Below are positions 54,495 to 63,000 of a DNA stretch of 64,000 nucleotides, in pieces. Each line of letters opens with the position of its first letter. Position 1 is the stretch's first letter. Made by a program: the position numbers and the translations under genes. Source of the DNA: Chitinophaga ginsengisoli (GTDB lineage: Bacteria; Bacteroidota; Bacteroidia; Chitinophagales; Chitinophagaceae); the NCBI RefSeq assembly GCF_003014595.1, contig NZ_PYGK01000010.1, positions 186,001 through 250,000 of the forward strand. Reading direction: 5' to 3'. The notes below the pieces were generated by a model. The model ran no database searches. It was not told the DNA's origin and saw nothing but the letters and a program-made list of their open reading frames with translations.

Positions 54495-54548
54495 ATGCTA
54501 CACGGGATTGTGGGTTTGTGACCGTTGTTAATCCCTTCATTGTAGCAT
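54495..54548. repeat. Hairpin sharing an arm with the large palindrome
   Basis: ATGCTACA (54495-54502) and GGGATT (54504-54509) pair with AATCCC (54530-54535) and TGTAGCAT (54541-54548). The last segment, GTAGCAT at 54542-54548, is also the outermost left arm of the 151-bp palindrome, so the two structures exclude each other at that point. Confidence 0.65.
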
Positions 54549-54692
54549 CTGATCCCTATACTTCCATATCGCTTTACCGTCATTTCCATATCATTTCACC
54601 GTCATCTCTATATCGAATCGATATACATATGCCGGTAAAGTGATATCCAGATGACGGTATAGCGATATGGAGATATAGGGATCAGATGCTAC
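54542..54692. repeat. 151-bp imperfect palindrome built of ~22-nt units
   Basis: The sequence is symmetric about position 54617. GTAGCATCTGATCCCTATA at the left end is the exact complement of the right end. Each arm carries about 2.5 units of a ~22-nt tandem repeat: left units TTCCATATCGCTTTACCGTC+AT (54562-54583) and TTCCATATCATTTCACCGTC+AT (54584-54605), then a partial unit. The right arm has their complements with several substitutions. The centre ATATCGA-A-TCGATAT has no loop. It could extrude as a cruciform or be transcribed as a long hairpin. Confidence 0.85.
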
Positions 54693-54883
54693 CCAGCGCG
54701 AATCTGCATACAGAAATACTCATAGGTATCCCGGGCGTAGGCCCTATCCATGGCGCAACAACGCCGTTTAACCAGCCCCGTTCATTCAGAAACGCAGTAT
54801 TTCTCAAAAAAAATCAGCAATTTGCGTTAGTAACCAGTGTCGCAGAACGGAAGTAAGTTTGTCATTATCACACCCATGAACTA

Positions 54884-55549
54884 ATGAACCCGATGGAGCA
54901 AGTACAGATCGGTAAGTGCGTTTACATTATAAACACAGGGAAAAACCTCTATAAGATCGGCAAGACGCAGGATCTGCAGAAGCGTTTGGCCGCTTACCAT
55001 ACCCATCTGCCCGTTATGTTCCGGGTGATCAGGCAATACGCTTCCGCTAACATGACCGAACTGGAAGAATGCCTGCATATCATCTTCCAGCACAAACGCG
55101 TCAAGGGGGAATGGTTTGAACTAAGTAAAGACGACCTCGTCATTTGTGACAACATCGCCCGCAATTATGCCCTCACAGAACTCCACAAACAGGCCAGGAA
55201 GTATGCCGTGATCCGCTATAGCGACAATCCGCTGCTGCAGGTAATGGAAGCCAATGAGAAATACCTGCAGGATTATTCCCGCGTGGCACAGGATATAGAA
55301 CTGGGCCTCAGCACTGACGAGATCTTCGAACTGAATGAAGGACAGACCAGCAAAGCCATCATCGAAACCGTCAGGCGACTCCTGAAATACCGTACCCCTA
55401 ATTCCGAATTCCTCAGTAAATGGCTCCGGGTGGTGAATGACCTCGGGGAAGGACTGAGCGAAAATGCTATCCTCGAACGCTACAAAGGTCAGATCAGCCG
55501 TACCACCATCCAGATGATCAAAAGAATACTCCGCAACCAGCTATATTAG
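54884..55549 (+). CDS. GIY-YIG (T5orf172-like) nuclease-domain protein with repeated C-terminal motif
   Basis: This 221-residue protein opens with a GIY-YIG domain of the T5orf172/Bro-N-associated type. Visible parts are CVYIINTGKNLYKIGKTQDL (the 'Y.i' and 'YKIG' pair, residues 12-31), QKRLAAYHT with the expected catalytic Arg (~34), and LEECLHIIFQHKRVKGEWFE with the Glu and the G-E-W-F signature. The C-terminal half holds two similar ~30-residue units, GLSTDEIFELNEGQTSKAII and GLSENAILERYKGQISRTTI, each followed by a basic helix. These look like HTH-type DNA-binding repeats. It is divergent from the McrB-like operon across the palindrome. Confidence 0.8.
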   Translation: MNPMEQVQIGKCVYIINTGKNLYKIGKTQDLQKRLAAYHTHLPVMFRVIRQYASANMTELEECLHIIFQHKRVKGEWFELSKDDLVICDNIARNYALTELHKQARKYAVIRYSDNPLLQVMEANEKYLQDYSRVAQDIELGLSTDEIFELNEGQTSKAIIETVRRLLKYRTPNSEFLSKWLRVVNDLGEGLSENAILERYKGQISRTTIQMIKRILRNQLY

Positions 55550-55667
55550 GAACAGCCCTGCTTCAACTAATTGATTATCAAATAACATTTATTTGGTATA
55601 AGAATTGTTAATTTAAAATTTAAGTTAAACCCTGCCGTTAAGTAAGTGTCTAACTACTAATAACAGG

Positions 55668-55688
55668 GAGAGACGATCTCTCTTTTTT
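55668..55688 (+). terminator. Short hairpin with T-run before the DUF6515-like gene
   Basis: GAGAGA-CGA-TCTCTC is followed by TTTTTT. It lies 120 bp past the GIY-YIG gene and only 15 bp before the next start. It may end the upstream transcript, or act as an attenuator if the next gene's promoter is further upstream. CCCTG (55630-55634) and CAGGG (55664-55668) flank it as an outer pair. Confidence 0.6.
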
Positions 55689-55703
55689 AAATCATCTATC
55701 AAC

Positions 55704-56510
55704 ATGAAAAACAGGATATATTTACTGTTCTCACTCATTCTCCTGGCCGGGATGAGTACAGTAAGCAGCGCGTATGCACAGCGGGGACGTTTTGGAGGAG
55801 GACATGTGTACAGGGGGGCCGGGAGCAGGATCGTTTCATCACCACACGTGTCAGCAAGAGTTGGAGTAGGATTCGGATATGGCGGAGGTTATTATCACTA
55901 CCGCGCACCAATCCGTTATTACCACGGATATGGCGGCGGATACTATTATCGCCCTCATTACTACCCATACCGTTATTACGGTCCGGCCATTGGTTTCCGT
56001 GTCAGCTTCCTGCCTTATGGCTTCCTGACATTTAACACCGGATGGGGTCCTTACTATTACTACGATGGTTTCTTCTATCGCCCATATGCGAACACACAAA
56101 CGCAGACCGAACAATATGAAGTGGTTGATCCACCTATGGGTGTTGTAGTACCTACCCTGCCAAGCGGCGCGAAACAGGTGAAAATAGACGGCAACATTTA
56201 TTATGAAAAGAATGGTACCTTCTACCAGGAAGTACAGCAAGACAATAAGACAAAATACGTAGTCGTAGGAAAGAATGGTGAGCTGAATACCGGTAGTGGT
56301 GAAGACAGCCAGGACCAACAGTACCAGCAGGATCAGAATGCACCTGTTCCCGGAGATGTGATGGCTACATTACCTGATGGTAGCCGCAGTGTAGAAATCA
56401 ACGGTCAGCAACTGTATGTTTCTCCGGATGGCATGTATTATCAGGAAGTAACCAATCCCGATAATTCACGGGGTTATAAAATAGTCGGAAAAACATCCGC
56501 TGATAACTAA
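55704..56510 (+). CDS. Secreted Gly/Tyr-rich protein, DUF6515-like
   Basis: This 268-residue exported protein has a signal peptide ending SSAYAQ. Residues ~27-125 are very rich in Gly, Tyr, Arg and Pro (GVGFGYGGGYYHYRAP, HYYPYRYYGPAIGFRV), a pattern seen in Bacteroidota DUF6515 proteins. The rest contains two copies of a ~45-residue unit: PTLPSGAKQVKIDGNIYYEK with FYQEV, and ATLPDGSRSVEINGQQLYVS with YYQEV, each ending near a (V/I)VGK. A Gln/Asp-rich linker joins them. The function is unknown; an envelope or surface role is likely. A terminator follows. Confidence 0.75.
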   Translation: MKNRIYLLFSLILLAGMSTVSSAYAQRGRFGGGHVYRGAGSRIVSSPHVSARVGVGFGYGGGYYHYRAPIRYYHGYGGGYYYRPHYYPYRYYGPAIGFRVSFLPYGFLTFNTGWGPYYYYDGFFYRPYANTQTQTEQYEVVDPPMGVVVPTLPSGAKQVKIDGNIYYEKNGTFYQEVQQDNKTKYVVVGKNGELNTGSGEDSQDQQYQQDQNAPVPGDVMATLPDGSRSVEINGQQLYVSPDGMYYQEVTNPDNSRGYKIVGKTSADN

Positions 56511-56530
56511 GCATTACGCTAAGTGAATGA

Positions 56531-56578
56531 ACAAGTGTAACATAGTAGCTCACGCTATCATGTCACACTTGTTTTTTT
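56531..56578 (+). terminator. Terminator of the DUF6515-like gene
   Basis: ACAAGTGT and CATAG pair with CTAT and ACACTTGT in an interrupted stem followed by TTTTTTT. It lies 20 bp past the stop. Confidence 0.8.
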
Positions 56579-56636
56579 ATTTACATGAGTGCATATGCCT
56601 AATATTAACTTCACGTTACGCGCCAACTTAATTCAA

Positions 56637-56667
56637 TTTGACACTTCTTTTATAAAAATTATTTTGT
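56637..56667 (+). promoter_or_regulatory. Candidate promoter for the PKS transcript
   Basis: TTTG (56637-56640), a 19-bp spacer and TATTTTG (56660-56666) approximate the Bacteroidota TTTG-N19-TAnnTTTG promoter, with the -7 box one T short. It precedes the 29-codon ORF and the PKS gene. Confidence 0.4.
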
Positions 56668-56725
56668 TAGTTTAGCATAGATTCATGCTTTTGCTCAAAT
56701 AACCATAACACCATATTTGTTTTTT

Positions 56726-56815
56726 ATGAAGACTATAACCCGACATGAAGACATCACCCGCAAGGGGAAGCCATTAGCACGATCTGCCGGTCCCGTCGAA
56801 TGTCCATTAGAATAA
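56726..56815 (+). CDS. Possible 29-residue peptide in the PKS leader
   Basis: An ATG at 56726 opens a frame coding MKTITRHEDITRKGKPLARS followed by AGPVECPLE and a TAA stop. It lies about 60 bp after the candidate promoter and 284 bp before the PKS start. The peptide is basic in the middle, has one Cys near the end and no signal peptide. It could be a leader peptide, a small-protein gene or chance. No known family is recognised and no clear ribosome-binding site is seen, though these are often weak in Bacteroidota. Confidence 0.3.
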   Translation: MKTITRHEDITRKGKPLARSAGPVECPLE

Positions 56816-57099
56816 TAAGCATATTGAAATCTTGTCGTAAATACTGAACAGTGACTACAACACATGTGTGTTGCTCATGTGAGAGATTCGGGCCGTTTAG
56901 CCTATATTAATTCTGCGCTATGAAAAATCATCCTATTTCGAAAAACAGGATGGTTATGTCTTGTCTATGACGTCCCTCAGGGCATAACCAGGAATTACAG
57001 CCAGATATCTAAAATTAATACGTGCGGTATAGCTTTTATCGATGATTCGTAAATCATGGTCAGGATTAGTTATGCCTGTTACCTACTAAACGTCCAAGA

Positions 57100-60000
57100 A
57101 TGGAAAATCCTACTATTATCGGGCTCACTCCGATGGAGTACCCCGACGTGCCATTGACCCTCGCATTGGCCAAAGCAAATGCGTTCCCTGTATTACATCT
57201 CGGACGCAACAAAGACATCGCAGTGAAAGCCCTTGAAGACCTGACACAACATGGTTATGCCTTTGGTGTCTGCTACGCGGAAAAAGAAATGACAGAGATC
57301 CCGTTACCAGAACAGGTTACACTCATCATCGCTCCCTATCACATTAAAGTAAACACGCGTAAGCGTACACGCATTCTGTACCAGGTACACACTTTATTTG
57401 AAGCACAACAGGCCGCACAGGACAAAGCAGATGGTATTATTATAAAAGGAAATGAAGGTGCGGGTAAAGTAGGTGATGAATCATCTTTCATTCTCTTCCA
57501 ACAGATCATTAAGGCACTTCCTGATACAAAGATATGGGTACAGGGTGGCGCAGGTATTCATACTACAGCCGCACTGATGGCTACCGGCGCCAGTGGTGTG
57601 GTCCTGGACAGCCAGCTGATATTATTCCCTGAATGCAAAGCCCCTGCTGCTATCAAGCATGTATGTGAAAAACTGAATGGCAACGAAGCCCGGGTGATAG
57701 ATGGATACCGTATACTGATACGCCCTAACTCACCTGCCCTACCGGAGAACGCTACACATGAAGATATAAAACCATTGCTGGGGATTGCAGATCTTGATAA
57801 AGGCCTCCTGCCTATGGGACAGGACGTTGCCATATCTGTCGATCTCGTAAAACGCTATAGAAAACTGGGCAGAATGATCGATGGTATACATGAAGCCATC
57901 CGTGGTCACCTCTTACAGGCAAAGACCGTGAATGTGATCAGCCCCGGTAATGCACTGGCTAAAGAGCTGAACATCACTTACCCTATTGCACAAGGCCCGA
58001 TGACGCGCGTCAGCGATATACCTGCATTTGCAGCTGCTGTTGCGGAAGCAGGTGCATTGCCATTTGTGGCCCTTTCATTATTGAAAGGCACTGCTGCACA
58101 AGACCTCGTAAAACAAACAAAAGCACTCGCTAAAGACAACACCTGGGGTGTCGGCATATTAGGCTTTGCACCACAGGAACTGCGTGATGAACAGATCGAG
58201 ATCATCAAAGAAGCTAAACCGCCCCTGGTATTAATTGCAGGCGGTCGTCCTTCACAGGCAAAAGCGCTGGAAGATATAGGTATCAAATCGTTCCTGCACG
58301 TACCATCAGCCTCACTGCTGGATATGTTCATCAAAGAAGGTGCTAAGAGATTTGTATTTGAAGGCCGTGAATGTGGTGGTCACGTAGGACCATTGTCCAG
58401 CCTTGTATTGTGGGAGAAACAGATCGAACGTTTGCTACAGGAAGAACAGGCGTCGCAGCTGAATATCTTCTTTGCGGGTGGCATACACGATGCATTGTCA
58501 ACCGCTTTCATTGCCGTAATGACTGCATCACTAGCTACCAAAGGTGCAAAGATCGGTGTGCTGATGGGGACTGCTTATATCTATACCAAAGAGGCAGTGG
58601 AAACAGGGGCTATCCTGCAGCAATTCCAGGATCAGGCTATTGCACATACCGGCACGGTATTGCTGGAAACAGCTCCCGGCCATGAAACACGTTGCCTGCA
58701 GTCACCATTTGCTGATTTCTTCGAGGTAGAAAAGAACAAACTCAACGCTGCACAGCTGGACAAAAAAGAGATCTGGAGCAGGCTGGAAGCCCTGAATGTA
58801 GGCAGGTTACGTATAGCTGCCAAAGGAGTGGACAGAACAGAAAATGGACTCATAAACATCGATACCGCACAACAGCTGCAGGAAGGTATGTACATGATAG
58901 GTCAGGTGGCCGCCATGCGCAATACAACAGTAAGTATGACCGACCTGCACAAGGACGTGGCTGAAGATAATTTTACGCATATACAAAATGCCGTGCTACC
59001 TGCACCTATTGTACATCCGGAAAAGGCACTGGACATTGCCATCATTGGTATGGCTTGTATCTACCCCGGTGCACGTAATATAGAAGAGTTCTGGAGCAAT
59101 ATACTGGCGGGTAAGGACTGTGTAACAGAAGTACCTGATGAGCGCTGGAATAAGGAACTATATTATGATGGCAACTCTCCTGATGGAGATAAATCACCTT
59201 CCAAATGGGGCGGTTTTATTCCTAAGATAGATTTTGATCCGGTGACCTTTGGCATTCCGCCGCAGTCACTGGCTGCGATTGATCCCACACAGCTGCTGGC
59301 ATTGCTGGTGGCGAAACAGGCACTGGACAATGCGGGATATGGCAACCCGGATCATAATACAGAAGATATCTCTGTGATCATTGGTGCTGAAGGTGGTAAT
59401 GACCTCGCCAATAACTATGGCTTCCGTTCTCTCTACCGCCAGTTCCTGGGCGAAATGCCGGAAGAACTGGATGCAGCATTACCTAAGCTGACAGAAGATT
59501 CTTTCCCCGGCGTACTGGCCAATGTGATCTCAGGCCGTATCACCAACCGCCTGAACCTGGGCGGCAGGAACTATACCGTAGATGCTGCCTGCGCTTCTTC
59601 TCTGGCCGCTATCGACCTGGCCTGTCAGGAGCTGACACTGGGCAAATCGGAGATGGTGCTGGCCGGTGCAGCTGACCTGCATAACGGTATCAACGACTAC
59701 CTCATGTTTGCCAGCACACATGCGCTGTCACGCAAAGGACGCTGTATGACTTTCGACTCCGGCGCTGACGGTATTGCATTAGGTGAAGGTGTGGCGATGC
59801 TGGTATTAAAAAGATATGCTGATGCGAAACGCGACGGAGACCAGGTATATGCCGTGATTAAGGGCGTCGGTGGCTCCAGTGATGGTAAGAGCCTCGGACT
59901 GACCGCTCCGCGTAAAGCAGGGCAGGTAAAAGCACTGGAAAGGGCCTATGAGCAGAGCGGTGTATCGCCGGCTGCACTTGGACTTGTTGAAGCACATGGT

Positions 60001-63000
60001 ACCGGTACAGTGGTTGGCGATAAAACAGAACTCAGCGCTTTATCAGACATGCTGATACAGTCAGGCGCCATCGCCGGACAAACATATCTGGGTTCTGTGA
60101 AAACACAGATCGGACATACCAAATGTGCGGCAGGACTGGCGGGCATGATCAAGGCAGCCCTTTCAGTATATCATGGTGTAAAGCCTCCTACCCTGCATAT
60201 CAAAGCACCTAACGCTTTCTATAATGAGGCTACCAGTCCTTTCCTGTTCAATACACAGGCCGGCGTATGGCTGGATGAACACAGGCTGGCAGGCATCAGT
60301 GCCTTTGGCTTTGGCGGCACCAACTTCCATGCAGTGATAGAGAATGATCCTGCAGGAAAGGAAAAGCCTGTTGCAATGACGGCCTGGCCGGCAGAACTGT
60401 TTGTATTCCGCGGAGAAAATGATGCGGATGTAAAACGCCTCGTGCAAGCCGTACACACGATCCTGGAATATAATGACCAGATAGCATTGAGAGATATTGC
60501 ATACAGCCTTTACCGATATAATGAGGCTCCTGTTCGTTTGTTGATCGTTGCCTCCGGTCGGGAAGACCTCATGCTGAAAACAGACCTGGTATTGTCTGGT
60601 GCTACTTCTAAAGACATCCATGTCACCAGCAAGGTAGAGGGTAAAGTAGCTTTCATGTTCCCCGGACAAGGCAGTCAGCGTGTTAATATGGCGAGAGAGC
60701 TGTTTGTAGCTTTTCCGCAGTTACGTAAACTGCTGAAAGCATATCCGCAGTATGAAAAAATACTCTTCCCTTCTGCTGCGTTCAGCGAAAGCGCGTTACA
60801 GCAGCAAAAAGAGAAGATCAAAGATACCCGCATCACACAGCCACTGCTGGGCATTGTAGACCTGGCGATGGCTTCCTTTCTGAAAGATCTTGGCATCCTA
60901 CCGGATATGGTAGCAGGACACAGTTACGGTGAATTACCTGCGCTCTGCTTTGCAGGTGCATTCGCCGAAGAACAATTGGTGCCCCTCAGTGAGAAAAGAG
61001 CCAAAGCTATCCTGGATGCTGTGGAAGGAGATAAAGGTGTGATGGTGGCGGTGAATATCACCAAAGAAGCACTGACCCCATTCACTGAAAAAGGAAGTGG
61101 TGTATATGCAGTGAACCATAATTCTCCGCAGCAATGGGTACTGGCAGGTGCAACGAAAGACATGGAACAACTCATGATCCAGCTGAAAGAGCAAAAGATC
61201 TCCTTCAAACAGATGGAAGTGGCCTGTGCGTTTCATAGTCCGCTGATCGCAAAATCAGCGACCCTGTATAAGGTAGCAATCGGTAAGACAACCTTCAGTA
61301 AACCAACTATCCCGGTATGGTCTAACACCACTGCAGCATTATATCCTGATACAGCAACGGCTATTAAGGAAAGATTGGCAGAACACCTGGTAAGCCCGGT
61401 ACTGTTCTCTGAAGAAGTGGAAAAAATGTATGCAGCCGGCGCCAGGGTATTTATTGAGGTAGGTCCGGGTAAGGTATTAACTGGTCTGACCCGCGCCATC
61501 ATCGGTAAAGAAGGGCTGGCATTACACTCAGAAGATAGTGAACCGAATGCTATCGCTCATCTGCTTAATACTATTGCAAAATATATTGCCAGTGGCAGGG
61601 ATGTACAGCTGGATAAACTGTTTGAAGGTCGCACTACACAGACTATTCAGTTAGATACACCTGAACAGTATAAGAAGAGCGCTACTATCTGGCATGTGAA
61701 CGGTCAGCTGGCGGTACCTACCACAGGCAAGCTGCCTGCACATGGCGCGCTGCCGGTATTACAGCCGATACAGCTGAAGACAGCAATGGCGGCGCAACCT
61801 GTTATTGTCAACGGGAATGCTGAGCATATGGTACAGGAATACCTGAACAGCGTTAAATACCTGATACAGGCACAACGCGATGTTATACTGGGCTACCTGG
61901 GACAAAACCCCGCTAATATCAGTCGCCTGGAAATTCCAGAAACACCCGTGGCCAAAGCAGCAACGCCTGCAAAGAAAGAACAGGAGCCAGCGACTACACA
62001 AGTGAAAGTATCTGTCAGCACGCAACCGGCAAGAGGGAAACAGGACGTGAAGAAGATCCTGATAGAAGTAGTCAGCGCCAAGACCGGTTATCCACATGAA
62101 ATGCTGGGTATGGAGATGGATATGGAGGCAGATCTCAGCATTGACTCCATCAAAAGAATGGAGATCATCGGCGAGCTGAGAACGCAGATGGGCGGCTTTC
62201 ACGCCAGCGGTAAAAGTGATGAAACCGCTGTAGAGCAGCTGGCAGGTATCAAGACCCTGAACGGACTGCTGGAGTGGATCGCCAATAATGTAGGCGATGC
62301 CCAGGCGGAAACAGGAGGTATCTCCTTACAACATGCCATTGAAAAACCAACTAATACCACGCCCGCCAGTCAAGGCTGGACGGAAAATGACATCAGAAGT
62401 ACCATACTGCTGACTGTCAGCGAAAAAACAGGTTATCCGCAGGAGATGCTGGGAATGGACCTGGATCTGGAAGCAGATCTGAGCATCGATTCAATCAAAC
62501 GCATGGAAATACTGGGCGAGCTGCGGATGAAGATAGGAGGATTAGCACAGTCTGACGAGAAAACAGAAGCACTGACCGGTATCAAAACACTGAATGGCCT
62601 GGTTAGCTGGATCTCCGCTAATATACCTGCTGCTACCGCACCTGCACCAGCATCTTCTGAGGAACCTGCCACTGTATTAACATCACCAGCATCCCTGTCG
62701 AGGATACGGTTTTCATTAGTGCCCAGCGGCTTCGATGAGAAAACAACAGTGAGCATTGCAGGTAAAAGCCTGGCGGTAACGGATGATGGCAGCCATCTGC
62801 CACTGGCCATTAAAAAACTGCTGGAACAACAGGGCGCCAAGGTAGACATCGTGACAGAAAAGGACCTGCTGGAAAGCTACCAGGGACTGATCATCCTGGA
62901 CATGATATCTGCACCGGAACGGCCTGACATTCTCAGCACTTTTGCTACTATCAAGAAGCTACATCCCGACAATGTAAAATGGGTATACGCCATCTCAGGC

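Larger units (their letters stand above)
54362..54883. other. 522-bp divergent spacer of the nuclease locus
   Basis: No gene is seen between the ATPase and GIY-YIG genes. The region holds a small hairpin near 54467-54487 (GGCCA/TGGCC), an imperfect hairpin at 54495-54548 and the 151-bp palindrome at 54542-54692, listed separately. The rest is ordinary sequence, AT-rich near the ATPase start. Confidence 0.6.
56511..57099. other. 589-bp leader region upstream of the PKS gene
   Basis: This region contains the terminator of the preceding gene, a candidate promoter at 56637-56667 and a 29-codon ORF at 56726-56815 (listed separately). The stretch 56816-57099 shows a short inverted pattern around 56925-56955 (ATCATCCT ... 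AGGATGGT) but no gene. The PKS leader would be more than 400 nt long. Confidence 0.5.

Noticed and set aside
54542..54692. CRISPR array
   Set aside because: The ~22-nt units are contiguous without spacers and are arranged as a palindrome, and no cas genes are present.
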